Shown: positions 43,235 through 53,434, counted from the first letter of the stretch. The stretch: DNA of 53,686 nucleotides from an uncultured Balneolaceae bacterium (GCA_938091655.1 CALKOA010000041.1:1-53686), one strand, 5' to 3'. Made by a program: numbers and translations. The notes: generated by a model from the sequence alone, not told the origin.

Positions 43235-44518
43235 ATGAATAGTATTCAATCTCAAGACTCCGCTATTTTTGATTTGTTACAAAAAGAAACTACTCGCCAA
43301 AATGATAATCTAGAGCTTATTGCTTCTGAAAATTTTGCCTCTAAAGCAGTTATGGAGGCAAATGGAAGTGTTCTAACCAACAAATATGCAGAAGGGTATC
43401 CTGGAAAACGATACTATGGTGGGTGTGAGTTTGCCGATGTTATCGAAGACTTGGCAAGAGATCGAGCTAAAAAATTATACGGTGCTGACTGGGTGAATGT
43501 ACAACCTCATTCTGGAGCTTCGGCGAATGCGGCGGTGTACTTAGCGCTTATGAAGCCAGGTGAGACCTTACTCGGGTTTGATTTAGCTCACGGGGGACAT
43601 TTAACCCATGGTTCACCAGTAAATTTTTCAGGAATATATTTTAAACCCGAGTTTTATGGGGTAGATGAACATACTGGACTTTTGGATTATGACAAAATCC
43701 GAGACAAGGCAAAAAAGGTTCAACCCAAGCTCATTTCCATTGGAGCCTCTGCCTACTCTAGAGATTATGATTATGAAACATTTCGTGCAATAGCGGATGA
43801 AGTAGGTGCTTTACTCTGGATGGATATGGCCCACACTGCTGGACTTATTGCGACGGGTAACCTAAACGACCCCCTTCCTCATGCCCATGTAGCTACCACT
43901 ACCACCCATAAAACACTGAGGGGACCTCGGGGTGGAATGATTTTAGTGGGTAAGGATGGCCCTAATACGCTAGGCGTCGTAGCGGCTAAATCTGGAAGAA
44001 CAAAAAATTGGTCAGAACTATTTGATTCTGCTGTATTCCCTGGTACACAAGGCGGACCTCTTATGCATGTGGTTGCAGCAAAAGCCGTCGCCTACCAGGA
44101 AGCGCTTAAACCCGATTTCAAACAATATCAAACCCAGGTTCAAGCCAATGCTAAAGCGCTAGCAAACCGATTTTTAGAGCTAGGATATACTATTGTAAGT
44201 GGCGGAACGGATAATCACCTCATCTTAATTGATTTACGGAATAAAAATGTAACGGGTAAGGTAGCCGAAGAAGCGCTCGGTTTAGCAGCCATCACCGTGA
44301 ACAAGAATATGGTTCCTTTTGATACCGAAAGTCCTTTTGTAACCTCTGGAATACGAATAGGAACCCCCGCTATGACCACCCGAGGATTCAAGGAAAGTGA
44401 GTTCATTGAGATCGCAAACCTGATCGATCAAGTAATACAACATCCAGAAAGTGAATCGACTCACAAAACGGTGGCTGATCGAGTTAAAGAGATGTGTGAT
44501 CAATACCCGCTCTATTAA
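43235..44518 (+). CDS. glyA: Serine hydroxymethyltransferase
   Basis: Interconverts serine and glycine, loading tetrahydrofolate with a one-carbon unit. The 427-residue length is typical. The PLP lysine is Lys226 in [52 protein letters not shown] and [14 protein letters not shown] are further signatures. It works upstream of FolD in one-carbon supply. It lies 16 nt after rpiB and 42 nt before tatC. Confidence 0.98.
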   Translation: MNSIQSQDSAIFDLLQKETTRQNDNLELIASENFASKAVMEANGSVLTNKYAEGYPGKRYYGGCEFADVIEDLARDRAKKLYGADWVNVQPHSGASANAAVYLALMKPGETLLGFDLAHGGHLTHGSPVNFSGIYFKPEFYGVDEHTGLLDYDKIRDKAKKVQPKLISIGASAYSRDYDYETFRAIADEVGALLWMDMAHTAGLIATGNLNDPLPHAHVATTTTHKTLRGPRGGMILVGKDGPNTLGVVAAKSGRTKNWSELFDSAVFPGTQGGPLMHVVAAKAVAYQEALKPDFKQYQTQVQANAKALANRFLELGYTIVSGGTDNHLILIDLRNKNVTGKVAEEALGLAAITVNKNMVPFDTESPFVTSGIRIGTPAMTTRGFKESEFIEIANLIDQVIQHPESESTHKTVADRVKEMCDQYPLY

Positions 44519-44545
44519 TATAACAGATAACAGAGGCCCACTTTG

Positions 44546-44550
44546 AAGGA
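44546..44550 (+). promoter_or_regulatory. Shine-Dalgarno site for tatC
   Basis: AAGGA lies 10 nt before the ATG at 44561 and inside the frame that would begin with TTG at 44543. It supports the ATG as the true start. Confidence 0.5.
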
Positions 44551-44560
44551 ACGCCAAATC

Positions 44561-45388
44561 ATGAAAGGCACTCCTCCGAAGGCTCAACAGCCTAAGGATC
44601 GTACGGATCAGATGTCTTTTTTGGAGCATTTGGAAGAGCTTCGCTGGCGCTTGATTAAGGGTATGGTCGGAGTTGTAATTGGTGTAGTCGGAGCCTTTAT
44701 TTTTTCTGATTTCATCATAGATACCCTGCTTCTTGGCCCTACTAGAGCGTCATTTTTCATGTATGATATCATTCGTGTAGATGCGATTGATCTCACACTT
44801 CAATCCAGGAAATTACCTGGGCAGTTCTTCACCTATTGGGGTATGTTATTTATTTCTGGATTCATCATTGGCTCCCCCTTGTTTTTTTATCAAATATGGG
44901 CTTTTATTGCGCCTGCTTTAGAGAAACAAGAACGTTGGAAAACTATTTTAACCGCTTTTTTCATTACTTTCTTTTTTGGCGTTGGAATCGCATTTGGCTA
45001 TCTCATCTTGGTCCCCTTTGCTTTACAATTTTTTGCCAATTTCAACATCTCAGATAGTGGACTGGTTCGAAACGACTTTGACATAAACGCATACTTCAGT
45101 TCATTGGCTATGTGGGTCGTAAGCTGTGGGATTATTTTCCAGGTACCTGTTCTTAGTTACGGATTATCTAAAGCAGGTTTTTTAACCCCCTTGTTTCTTC
45201 GAACCTACAGAAAACATGCCATCATTTTATGCTTAGTTTTGGCAGCATTTTTAACTCCTCCAGATCCAATTTCACAAGTCTTAATTGCTATTCCGTTAGT
45301 TATTCTATACGAAATCGCCATCGGCGTTTCTGCAATAGCAGTCCGACAACGTACTAAAGAATTACGTAAAGCGTTTGGTGAGGAATAA
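44561..45388 (+). CDS. tatC: Twin-arginine translocase subunit TatC
   Basis: The receptor subunit of the Tat pathway for folded proteins. It has 275 residues from the ATG at 44561 and about six membrane helices. The signature MSFLEHLEELRWRLIKG is near the start, with GSPLFFYQIWAFIAPALEKQE and FGVGIAFGYLILVPFALQFF, and PDPISQVLIAIPLVILYE near the end. TatA/TatB genes are not adjacent and must lie elsewhere. It follows glyA on the same strand. Confidence 0.96.
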   Translation: MKGTPPKAQQPKDRTDQMSFLEHLEELRWRLIKGMVGVVIGVVGAFIFSDFIIDTLLLGPTRASFFMYDIIRVDAIDLTLQSRKLPGQFFTYWGMLFISGFIIGSPLFFYQIWAFIAPALEKQERWKTILTAFFITFFFGVGIAFGYLILVPFALQFFANFNISDSGLVRNDFDINAYFSSLAMWVVSCGIIFQVPVLSYGLSKAGFLTPLFLRTYRKHAIILCLVLAAFLTPPDPISQVLIAIPLVILYEIAIGVSAIAVRQRTKELRKAFGEE

Positions 45389-45458
45389 CTCTTTCGCATG
45401 TGAGGGAAAATGTCGTAAAAGAGCCTTATATTTTATTATTCTAACATCTACGATTTTT

Positions 45459-45962
45459 ATGCAATACAACACCTTTTTTTCTTCTATTTCTAAAACATCC
45501 TTCGGTTTTTTCATGCTAGTCTTAATCGCATCAATGGCCACAGGATGTGAAGAAGATCCTTTTTACTTCACCTACGATTATTCTGATGCCCCTAGTTTAC
45601 CCGACGTCTCTGAAGCCATAGAAACCATAAACTATGATGATGGATTAGTAGTATATATAATGAAGCGTGGAACGGGTACCCAAGAAGTAACAATCCGAGA
45701 TAACATCTTTTTGTATTACACGACTTTTAGAGGGGGAACTTCTAGAGATAATATCGTTGACAGCTCCTACCTAAATGGGTCACAAGCTTCTACTCAATTT
45801 GCTGAAATTGGCACTTATCAAAGCTCTCGAGGTGTTGGTTTTGTTCGAGGTGTTTTGGGAATGACCGAAGGAGAACATCGAGTGATTCAGGTTCCAGACT
45901 CACTGAATGCTTATGGAGATTTGGTATACTGGAATCTAACCTTAGATTATATTGCCTATTAG
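45459..45962 (+). CDS. FKBP-like lipoprotein (divergent peptidyl-prolyl isomerase)
   Basis: A 167-residue protein from the ATG at 45459; Met codons upstream belong to a frame overlapping tatC. A hydrophobic stretch ends in ATGCEED, a lipobox-like site (ATGC). The C-terminal ~100 residues follow the FKBP pattern: VYIMKRGTGTQEVTIRDNIF, YTTFRGGTSRD, GFVRGVLGMTEGEHRVIQVP and YWNLTLDYI. The aromatic pocket residues are partly missing, so activity is uncertain; a chaperone role is possible. Its stop overlaps the alr stop on the opposite strand. Confidence 0.75.
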   Translation: MQYNTFFSSISKTSFGFFMLVLIASMATGCEEDPFYFTYDYSDAPSLPDVSEAIETINYDDGLVVYIMKRGTGTQEVTIRDNIFLYYTTFRGGTSRDNIVDSSYLNGSQASTQFAEIGTYQSSRGVGFVRGVLGMTEGEHRVIQVPDSLNAYGDLVYWNLTLDYIAY

Positions 45963-47113
45963 CCTATATATACCCTAGGTACCTTAGGGGATATTCTTGT
46001 TGTAATCTCATGTGCAATGGTTTGGGTTTTCTCCGCCCACATATTGGCCCGAAGCTGGTCAGAATCAAGTAAAAACACAGGTGAACCTAGTGGGATTTTA
46101 TTCTCACCAAGCCAAACAAGGGTGAAATCCATGGTAATTGAGCCTACCTGTTCGTACAGTATTCCTTCGATACTTAGTTGCATTTGATTGCTTAACAAGC
46201 GAGGTAAACCATGAGCGTAGCCTACAGGAATGACCCCTACCCAACCCTCGCGTGGCGCTCTCCATCGCGCTCCATAACTCACCGATTCCCCTTTCTTCAC
46301 GGGTTGATGATGTATCAGCCGGCTCTGCCATGAAAGCAACGGACTCAGTGAGTCAATGGCTTGAATACCCGCACTATATCCATATAAACACACACCAGGT
46401 CTAACTGCATCAAATGATAAGGGTAGTTGCTTTGCATAATGAAAAATAGCCCCGCTATTAGCTGTATGCCGAAGCCACTCAATTGGAAACTGAGATTGAA
46501 GCTTTTGAAATAAATCTAGTTGTTTGGCTACAGTGGAGGAACCAGGATCATCGGCCTTATAAAAATGGGTATAAACCCCTTTGCCATAAATGTCTTTTCG
46601 CTTTTCTATGGCCTGCGAAAGCACCGGTAGCTCTTCGATAGAAGCACCCAAGCGCTTCATCCCGGTATCTATATTCACATGATACGAGCAGCCCGGCTCT
46701 AACAGGTCTAAATGCGTGATATGACTCACAGAAGCGATTAAATTATGAGATTTATATACAGCTATGTTATGCTCATTTGGAGGCTCAAACACCAATATTG
46801 GCTGTCTAATACCAGACTCTCGAAGGATGACTCCCTCCGACGGGCGAACTACACAAAATCCATGAACTTGAGATGCTAATCGTTTAGCAATAGGAATAGC
46901 TCCATGTCCATATGCATCATCTTTAATCACAGGCCAAAGTTGTGTATCAGGAGCAACATTGTTCGTAATGGCCTCAATATTTTGATGCAACTTTAAAAAG
47001 TCTATCGTGATATGTTGATTCATACTAGCTTGATCAACAACTATACTAGATTGGGCGTTTATTTTCACCAGGGAAGAATTATCCGATGGTAATTCTATGT
47101 GCTCTGAAGCCAT
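45959..47113 (-). CDS. alr: Alanine racemase
   Basis: Converts L- to D-alanine for peptidoglycan with PLP. It has 384 residues with ~30 residues before MNQHITIDFLKLHQN; that Met (47023) could be the start. The PLP lysine is Lys64 in VIKDDAYGHGA, the catalytic Tyr is in VSYGARWRAP, and TGMKRLGA and AVRPGVCLYG are conserved. GYAHGLPR has His where most have Asp, and ITMD replaces the usual VCMD. The start overlaps the preceding oxidoreductase by 19 nt and the stop overlaps the convergent FKBP-like gene. Confidence 0.94.
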   Translation of the reverse strand: MASEHIELPSDNSSLVKINAQSSIVVDQASMNQHITIDFLKLHQNIEAITNNVAPDTQLWPVIKDDAYGHGAIPIAKRLASQVHGFCVVRPSEGVILRESGIRQPILVFEPPNEHNIAVYKSHNLIASVSHITHLDLLEPGCSYHVNIDTGMKRLGASIEELPVLSQAIEKRKDIYGKGVYTHFYKADDPGSSTVAKQLDLFQKLQSQFPIEWLRHTANSGAIFHYAKQLPLSFDAVRPGVCLYGYSAGIQAIDSLSPLLSWQSRLIHHQPVKKGESVSYGARWRAPREGWVGVIPVGYAHGLPRLLSNQMQLSIEGILYEQVGSITMDFTLVWLGENKIPLGSPVFLLDSDQLRANMWAEKTQTIAHEITTRISPKVPRVYIG

Positions 47114-48714
47114 GAGCGTTTTTTATACTTTTTCAAAATAACCTGAGCGGCATTGTAACCAGCCGCACCAAATACCCCTCCACCAGGGTGGCAGGAAGCA
47201 CTCGATAAGTAAAGGTGCTCAATAGGTGTTTCATATGCACTCATTTCAGGAATAGGTCGAAACATAAACATTTGATCAAAACTCATTTCGACATGCATTA
47301 CATTACCCTTGAGCAGCCCGTGCTTTCGTTCAATATCTAGAGGACTTTGGATGTACCAATCAATGAGTTTATCTTTCATATTTGGGGCGTAATCAACCAC
47401 TACATCGTAGATTTTTTGAGCTTCTCGCTCACGGATATCGTCCCACTTTTCGCCATTTGCTAGGTTGTAAGGATGCCATTGAGCCCAAACGAACATAGTA
47501 TGTTTCCCATCCTTGGCCACTTCTGGATCAATTTTCGAAAAGGTCATCGCAAGTGCTGCCGGTTTACGTGGCGGTTTGGATTGCATGTAGTCTCCAATAG
47601 CTTCATTCATGTACTGCACAGATGGAGCCAGCAACTGAATACCATTATGGATAAAGGGGTCTTCTGGAGCTGCTGTGTACACAGGTAACTCCTCTACCGC
47701 ACATCGAATGACCATTCCAAATCCGTTCCCCACATTAATATTTTCGACTTTTTTCACCATAGAACTAGCCAAATGATCCGGTCCCACCATTTTTAGCATG
47801 GTTGTTTGAACATGGGCGTTTGAAACGACAATGGGCGCAAGGAATTCTTGGCCTTCTTCGGTTTGAACACCTATTGCACGACCTGAACGAACCAGAATTT
47901 TTTCTACAGGGGTATTCGTTAAAATAGTTCCTCCATGAGCCTGAATGAGATTTTTCATGGCTTGGGTAAGCATCCCGCTACCTCCTTTGGGATGCTTTGC
48001 GCCCGACTCATGCAACATAGATTGCCATCCTACAAAATCACCCGTAGCGCTCTGATCGGGTAAAGGTCCAGATTGGGCAGCAAACCAAACTAAGGCCGCT
48101 TTCAAATAGGGACTTTCAAAGGCATCATCAACTACTTTTCCATAGCTAGATAAAATACGTTGTAAGCCATTCATGTGTTCCCCTTTATTGAACATAGATC
48201 CATCTCGGATCTGAGCTTTCACTATTTCACTTACAATTTTACCTCCCTTAGGGGGAGTCATGAATGAGGCTAGAACTCCTTTGTTAATTTTTGCCCAGAA
48301 TTCAATAAAATCCTTATAGTTTTTAACATCTTTGGGAGCCACACTAGCGATGGATTCGAGGGTTCTTTCCAGATCTTTCCAGAAATGTATAACTCCTTTT
48401 GCCGTTGGTACTGGGTAAGACATAATTGGGTCCATGTCTATATATTCCAATCCGTACTTTTCCAATTCTAACTCTTCGATAATTCCTGTTTGGTGAATCA
48501 TAATATGAACCGATGAACCCACATCCATGCGAAACCCATGAGGATTTTCAGCAGATTCAAACATGGTCTCGGTACGTACTGCCCCACCGATGGTATCATT
48601 TTTTTCGGTAACTAAGACTTTATAACCAGCTTTAGCAAGATAACAAGCCGTGACCAACCCATTGTGTCCCGAACCCACTACTATGGTATCAAAAGATGGA
48701 GATGAAAGGTTCAT
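47095..48714 (-). CDS. FAD-dependent oxidoreductase of the phytoene desaturase/PYROXD2-like group
   Basis: A 539-residue flavoprotein. The N-terminal FAD motif VVGSGHNGLVTACYLAKAGY is followed by VTEKNDTIGGAVRTE, the conserved pattern of the CrtI/PYROXD2 group, and the C-terminal CHPGGGVFGAAGYNAA is the second family signature. Members include carotenoid desaturases and less-studied oxidoreductases. There is no carotenoid gene next to it, and the all-over sequence looks more like the PYROXD2 branch, so I do not name a substrate. alr follows with a 19-nt overlap. Confidence 0.88.
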   Translation of the reverse strand: MNLSSPSFDTIVVGSGHNGLVTACYLAKAGYKVLVTEKNDTIGGAVRTETMFESAENPHGFRMDVGSSVHIMIHQTGIIEELELEKYGLEYIDMDPIMSYPVPTAKGVIHFWKDLERTLESIASVAPKDVKNYKDFIEFWAKINKGVLASFMTPPKGGKIVSEIVKAQIRDGSMFNKGEHMNGLQRILSSYGKVVDDAFESPYLKAALVWFAAQSGPLPDQSATGDFVGWQSMLHESGAKHPKGGSGMLTQAMKNLIQAHGGTILTNTPVEKILVRSGRAIGVQTEEGQEFLAPIVVSNAHVQTTMLKMVGPDHLASSMVKKVENINVGNGFGMVIRCAVEELPVYTAAPEDPFIHNGIQLLAPSVQYMNEAIGDYMQSKPPRKPAALAMTFSKIDPEVAKDGKHTMFVWAQWHPYNLANGEKWDDIREREAQKIYDVVVDYAPNMKDKLIDWYIQSPLDIERKHGLLKGNVMHVEMSFDQMFMFRPIPEMSAYETPIEHLYLSSASCHPGGGVFGAAGYNAAQVILKKYKKRSWLQST

Positions 48715-48863
48715 ATATACTATTTGATGGTTTAGTGTTCTACCGTTAACCTATCGTATACCAGGCTTGGGCTTATCAAGCATCTTTAAGCAATAAATAA
48801 GTGCATTTCCTTGCCTTTCCCATGCTAGCCCTACATATTTGTGTTCGTTAAGGTGAACTCAAA

Positions 48864-50477
48864 TTAGCGTTTATTCATTGAGACTAGAAAATCTAAATTA
48901 TCTCGAGTTCCTTTTACTTTATCAAGAATGAATTCCATTGCCTCAAAAGGACTCATATTGGTTAAATGTCGACGTAATAAAACTACTTTCTCGCGCTCTT
49001 CTTCACTAACCAATAGCTCCTCACGTCGCGTTCCAGATCTAAATATGTCAATGGCTGGATAAATTCTACGATCCGAAATACGGCGATCTAGTACAATTTC
49101 ACTATTCCCTGTTCCTTTGAATTCTTCAAAAATAACATCATCCATACGAGAACCGGTATCGATTAATGCGGTTGCAACAATTGTTAGTGAACCGCCTCCT
49201 TCTATGTTACGCGCAGAGGAGAACAGTTGTCTTGGTACCTTAAGCGCTTCCGAATCCACCCCTCCACTCATAGTCCTACCCTTGTTACCCGCACATACGT
49301 TATAAGCTCGTGCTAATCGGGTAATTGAATCCAACAATAGTAGAACATCATGCCCACTCTCAACCAATCTTTTAGCTTTTTCAAATACAATTTCCGATAA
49401 ACCCACGTGATTTTCTGGCTTTTCGTCGAAGGTAGAAGCAGCTACCTCTGCCCCTCGTACACTTCGCTCCATCTCGGTAACCTCTTCAGGGCGCTCATCA
49501 ACCAGTAAAATTAATATTTTTGCTTCTGGATGATTTTGACTGACTGCGTTGGCAATATTACGTAGTATAGTGGTTTTACCCGTTTTCGGCTGTGCAACAA
49601 TTAGGCTTCGTTGACCTTTACCTATTGGGGCAAACATATCGATTAAGCGTGTGGTGTACTCATTTGGAGCGTATTCTAAACGATAACGGTCTTCGGGATG
49701 TACGGGCAATAACTCATCAAAATAGCCTCGATTATCTACATCTCGGGGGATGTGCCCGTTAACCCCTTCCACTCTAAGCAAAGCAAAATATCTCTCACCT
49801 ACTTTAGGAGGCCGAATAATACCAATTACACTATCACCTTGCCGCAGTCTAAATCGTTTAATCTGCGAAGGGGATACATAAATATCATCCGGACTTGCCT
49901 TATAATTATAATTCACAGATCGTAAAAATCCATACCCATCTGGAAGAATTTCTAAGGTTCCCTCATTAATTAGATAAGGACCAAGCTTCGGTTCCAATTC
50001 CGCTAAACGTTCTTTTAGAGTAGGCGCATCGGAGGTTGGAAGTTCATCATGTTCGTGCTTTTTACGATTTCTTGATTTGTTAGAGACGTTATGATGTTGA
50101 TCATTGGAATCTCTGTTGCCTCTGCGCCCCCTGTTTTTAGGCTCCTCGGCTTCCACTTTTTCTTCTTTATAACTAACCACATGTTCGCCGCCGCCATATA
50201 GGTTATTCGCAGCGGTATTAATTTGGGTCGCCGTGCGAGTTTCGTTGAATAAATCTGGGGTTCTGCCTGTTTTGGAGCTATGTTCTGCGTTAACTTCTTC
50301 ATTTGAAGCATGATTGGCACTTGTCTGTATAATGGCGTCAATAAGCAATTGCTTCTTTAACCCAGTTACCCTCTTCACCCCTATAGACTTAGCTATAGCT
50401 TGTAAATCCGGTAGTTTTTTAGATTTCAATTGCTCAGGGTTATTCCAAGAATTCCCATCATTCGTTAGTGATGACAT
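48864..50477 (-). CDS. rho: Transcription termination factor Rho with long disordered insert
   Basis: A hexameric RNA helicase that ends transcription. It has 537 residues, longer than the usual ~420. The Rho-N helical domain (about 15-50, [15 protein letters not shown]) is followed by a ~100-residue polar, Arg/Asn/Glu-rich region (about 52-150, with [14 protein letters not shown]). The cold-shock domain includes [10 protein letters not shown] (179-188). The ATPase has the Walker A AQPKTGKT (295-302) and [16 protein letters not shown]. Such inserts are known in Bacteroidota Rho and have been linked to condensate formation. No terminator is evident after it. Confidence 0.96.
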   Translation of the reverse strand: MSSLTNDGNSWNNPEQLKSKKLPDLQAIAKSIGVKRVTGLKKQLLIDAIIQTSANHASNEEVNAEHSSKTGRTPDLFNETRTATQINTAANNLYGGGEHVVSYKEEKVEAEEPKNRGRRGNRDSNDQHHNVSNKSRNRKKHEHDELPTSDAPTLKERLAELEPKLGPYLINEGTLEILPDGYGFLRSVNYNYKASPDDIYVSPSQIKRFRLRQGDSVIGIIRPPKVGERYFALLRVEGVNGHIPRDVDNRGYFDELLPVHPEDRYRLEYAPNEYTTRLIDMFAPIGKGQRSLIVAQPKTGKTTILRNIANAVSQNHPEAKILILLVDERPEEVTEMERSVRGAEVAASTFDEKPENHVGLSEIVFEKAKRLVESGHDVLLLLDSITRLARAYNVCAGNKGRTMSGGVDSEALKVPRQLFSSARNIEGGGSLTIVATALIDTGSRMDDVIFEEFKGTGNSEIVLDRRISDRRIYPAIDIFRSGTRREELLVSEEEREKVVLLRRHLTNMSPFEAMEFILDKVKGTRDNLDFLVSMNKR

Positions 50478-50577
50478 AAAATATAATTAAATAAACGTGT
50501 TAGTACCGACTTCATTAATACTTCGAATTCATGGATGGTAAAGGAGTCAAAATTCTGGCCGTACAAGAAAAGCATAT

Positions 50578-51828
50578 TCACATTCGGCTCATCCAATCTT
50601 TAACAATAGGGTAAAAGTAAAAACTTCCAGTAAAAATAACCAAAGTTGTCTTCAATTCACTTAACATATATTCTACATCACCGTCATTCATGGCTTTCAT
50701 ATGTAAATGAGACGGAATACCTGCCAAAGAAGCAGCCCTATCCCCTTCTAATTTGTAAAAAAAACGATCCGAAAAACCGAGTGTTTGATCTAAAATTTCC
50801 TTGCTTATTTTATCTTTCATCATTCCCATTACAATAACTTTTCTCTTGTTTTTAAATGACTTAATAGTTTTAATGGTAGATGTGATTCCTTCTAAATTAT
50901 GAGAGCCTGAGAAATACCATGGGAAGGTGGGATGCATTCGCTCAAATCTCCCTGGAACGCCAGGGAATTCTTCAATAGCCGCAACAAAATCTTCTTCACT
51001 TACTGGAAATTGATCCTTTAAACACTGAATTGATTGGTAGATCATAGCTACATTCCAGGCATTAACAGGTTCAAAAAAAGAAGTTTTGAGCGTAATATTG
51101 GGTTCGCTCAGTGTGATATTTTTCTTTGAAAAACTTGGGTTTAATTGTTCCGCTTCAAATAAAGGGGCATTCTGTTTATATGCAAGCTCTTCAATTACTC
51201 TAAATGCTTCATCCGGTACTTTACCTACAATGCATGGTACTTTCTTCTTAATAATGCCTGCTTTTTCCCAGGCAATTGAGGCTAAATCATCTCCAAGTAT
51301 GTCGGTATGATCGTAGGAAATACTTGTAATAACACTTAATAAAGGTAAAAGTACATTGGTAGCATCTAATCTTCCTCCCAAACCTGTTTCAATAATGGCA
51401 ACATCTACAAATTCATGGTCAAATAGAGTGAATGCAATGACCGTACTTAACTCGAAATAAGTGAGTTTATACGTGTCTAGTAAGCTGGAAAATTGGGCAA
51501 AAAAGGCCACTAATTTCTTATCAGAAATGGGCTTACCGAGTATGCGAAATCGTTCGTTAAATGAAATTAAATGGGGAGATGTGAACAAGCCCGTTTTATA
51601 TCCAGCACGGCGGTAAGTAGCTTCAAGAAGGTGACATACTGTGCCTTTTCCATTCGTTCCAGCTACGTGAATAGTAGGGAAGTTTTTATGAGGATTGCCC
51701 AATTCTAGTAGAAAATTCTTGACCTTTTTTAATGAAAAATTAGCGGCTTTGGCTCCAACCATACTAAATTTTGGAAGGGTAAATAAATACCTCTCAACAT
51801 CTTTAATATGACTAAATTCTTTAGGCAT
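50578..51828 (-). CDS. folC: Dihydrofolate synthase / folylpolyglutamate synthase
   Basis: Adds glutamate to dihydropteroate and to tetrahydrofolate. The 416-residue protein has the ATP loop GTNGKGT (57-63) in HVAGTNGKGTVCHLLEA, then GLFTSPHLISFNERFRI and DVAIIETGLGGRLDATNVL, the Mur-ligase-like family signatures. FPGVPGRFE and GSHNLEGI are the C-terminal domain signatures; GSHN replaces the more common GAHN. It begins 22 nt after the PabC-like gene, which favours a folate role for both. Confidence 0.95.
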   Translation of the reverse strand: MPKEFSHIKDVERYLFTLPKFSMVGAKAANFSLKKVKNFLLELGNPHKNFPTIHVAGTNGKGTVCHLLEATYRRAGYKTGLFTSPHLISFNERFRILGKPISDKKLVAFFAQFSSLLDTYKLTYFELSTVIAFTLFDHEFVDVAIIETGLGGRLDATNVLLPLLSVITSISYDHTDILGDDLASIAWEKAGIIKKKVPCIVGKVPDEAFRVIEELAYKQNAPLFEAEQLNPSFSKKNITLSEPNITLKTSFFEPVNAWNVAMIYQSIQCLKDQFPVSEEDFVAAIEEFPGVPGRFERMHPTFPWYFSGSHNLEGITSTIKTIKSFKNKRKVIVMGMMKDKISKEILDQTLGFSDRFFYKLEGDRAASLAGIPSHLHMKAMNDGDVEYMLSELKTTLVIFTGSFYFYPIVKDWMSRM

Positions 51829-51850
51829 TGACTACAATTTTGGGTATTTC

Positions 51851-52801
51851 TTACGAAATAGTTAACTGATATATGTTTCTGATCATGTCTAGTATGGCCT
51901 GATCTGTGACAAGTTGAATTGCGTCTATATTGTGTATGGGTTGAATTCCCTTAATGGTACTAGTGGAAAAAACCACATCTGCTTCATACAGTGATTCTAC
52001 GTGATACAATCCCTCTTGAATGCTAAAAAAAGATTGTCTGTGCAACGCAGTCAATAATGCGTCACGTCTTGTGCCTGCTAATATACCACAATTTATAGAG
52101 GGGGTATATACTGTTTGTTTATTTATCCAAAAAATATTGGCCGAACTACTTTCTCCTACATAACCATTTGCACTACAAAGCAGTGCATCATCATAGCCAT
52201 TTTGTAGAGCCTCAGTAGCAGCCAGTACATACAACAAAGCATTAGATGTCTTTAATGAACTCACCTGTGCTGCTTTAACGGGCAAATGAAAGGAACTTTT
52301 CATAATCCGGATACCAGACAATTGATCCAATTGATCGGGCATTGGGTGGAAAGAAAGAAACCAAGACCCCTTAGAGCTTGTACTAGGGTACCCTCTTCCC
52401 CCATTCCTCCAACACTGCAAGCGAATAATGTGTTGTAAGCCTAAATGACCATTTTTTTGTATTCCAACCCTAAACAAGCGTCCCCACTCTTCGGAGGATA
52501 TGTGTAAATCAATACCTAAACAGTCTAAGCCTTTATGTAAACGCTTTAGGTGCAAGTCTAGCAACTTAACCTGCCCATTAACACTAATCATTGTTTCAAA
52601 TAAACCATCCCCATACATCATTCCTCTGTTTTCAACAGGTATTCTCGCCTCTGACTCTCGCAACCAAGTCCCATTTAGGCAGACCAACGGCTCATCTAAT
52701 ACTGGGTCTAGTTTTTTTTTCAACGGTGAAGGTCCGTCTACTTTTCGTTTTCCAGGCTTATCTGTTCCCTTATCTTCGAACTTATTTATTCTCAAACTCA
52801 A
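51851..52801 (-). CDS. Aminotransferase class IV, probable 4-amino-4-deoxychorismate lyase
   Basis: A PLP enzyme of fold type IV, 316 residues. PLP binds Lys184 in SSLKTSNALLYVLA; RGMMYGDGLFETM and SSSANIFWINKQ are family hallmarks. D-amino acid and branched-chain transaminases share this fold; the placement directly before folC supports a PabC-like role making p-aminobenzoate for folate. The N-terminus has a ~35-residue Lys/Gly/Pro-rich extension before the family core. The start overlaps the preceding gene by 20 nt, implying coupled translation. Confidence 0.8.
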   Translation of the reverse strand: MSLRINKFEDKGTDKPGKRKVDGPSPLKKKLDPVLDEPLVCLNGTWLRESEARIPVENRGMMYGDGLFETMISVNGQVKLLDLHLKRLHKGLDCLGIDLHISSEEWGRLFRVGIQKNGHLGLQHIIRLQCWRNGGRGYPSTSSKGSWFLSFHPMPDQLDQLSGIRIMKSSFHLPVKAAQVSSLKTSNALLYVLAATEALQNGYDDALLCSANGYVGESSSANIFWINKQTVYTPSINCGILAGTRRDALLTALHRQSFFSIQEGLYHVESLYEADVVFSTSTIKGIQPIHNIDAIQLVTDQAILDMIRNIYQLTIS

Positions 52802-53423
52802 CCTCTAAAAGACTGACTAAAGGCTCTAATTGTGATGAATTTCGATAGCCTACCTGAGTCCAAAGGATTTGTCCATCGACTAAATAGACAAGGGTGGGTA
52901 TTCCTGGGATTTGAAACTCATTAAACAAGGCACTTCCATCTACTACAAGATGCCGCTTGGAAAATACATCATCACCTTCATAAGATACACCATTATTTTT
53001 TTGTAGCTTCTCTCCGTCTGCTTGTTGAATATATCCCTCACTCGTATCTAGAACTAGAGCAATAACCAGTTTTGGAGCCGTTGGATTATCTACAGAGTAG
53101 ATAGAATCAAATCTAGCGATATTTTGTTCTAATTGGTCCACTACTTGAGTTGACTTATCCGACCAGCGCGCAGCAAATAGTATGATGATTGGTCCATCTA
53201 ATAATGTAGCCATTTGTACACTATCCCTTTCTTGCTCTAAAAAACCTGTTTGCAATACTGATACATGGGCCTCTAAAAACTGACTGGTGCCTTCTAGTAG
53301 GCCGCTATTGAAGGTCTCCAATTGTTTTGAATTAAAATTGAAGGAAGAAAATACTATAGCGACCAAACCTATAAATGCTATCACTAGCACAAATGGGACA
53401 AATTGTTTGGAGTCTAATCTCAT
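52782..53423 (-). CDS. Membrane-anchored thioredoxin-like protein lacking both active-site cysteines
   Basis: A 213-residue protein from the ATG at 53423; a TTG at 53483 would give 20 more residues but has weak support. One membrane anchor (about residues 8-26) is followed by a periplasmic thioredoxin-like domain. The strand-helix start IILFAARWSDKST (from 80) aligns with the usual W-C-G-P-C, here W87-S-D-K-S91, so both cysteines are Ser. The cis-proline loop FQIPGIPTLVYLVDGQI and the end GYRNSSQLEPLVSLL are typical. It is therefore unlikely to be a redox enzyme. It overlaps the PabC-like gene. Confidence 0.82.
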   Translation of the reverse strand: MRLDSKQFVPFVLVIAFIGLVAIVFSSFNFNSKQLETFNSGLLEGTSQFLEAHVSVLQTGFLEQERDSVQMATLLDGPIIILFAARWSDKSTQVVDQLEQNIARFDSIYSVDNPTAPKLVIALVLDTSEGYIQQADGEKLQKNNGVSYEGDDVFSKRHLVVDGSALFNEFQIPGIPTLVYLVDGQILWTQVGYRNSSQLEPLVSLLEVEFENK

Positions 53424-53426
53424 ACC

Positions 53427-53434
53427 CAAAGTTA
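53427..53434 (-). promoter_or_regulatory. Possible -7 element directly before the thioredoxin-like gene
   Basis: The minus strand reads TAACTTTG, an exact match to TAnnTTTG, ending 3 nt before the ATG at 53423. If used it would give an almost leaderless mRNA. No TTTG element is found at the expected upstream distance, and a chance match is quite possible. Confidence 0.22.

Noticed and set aside
47095-48714. Carotenoid biosynthesis cluster
   Set aside because: Only a CrtI/PYROXD2-like flavoprotein is present; no crtB, crtY or similar gene lies nearby.
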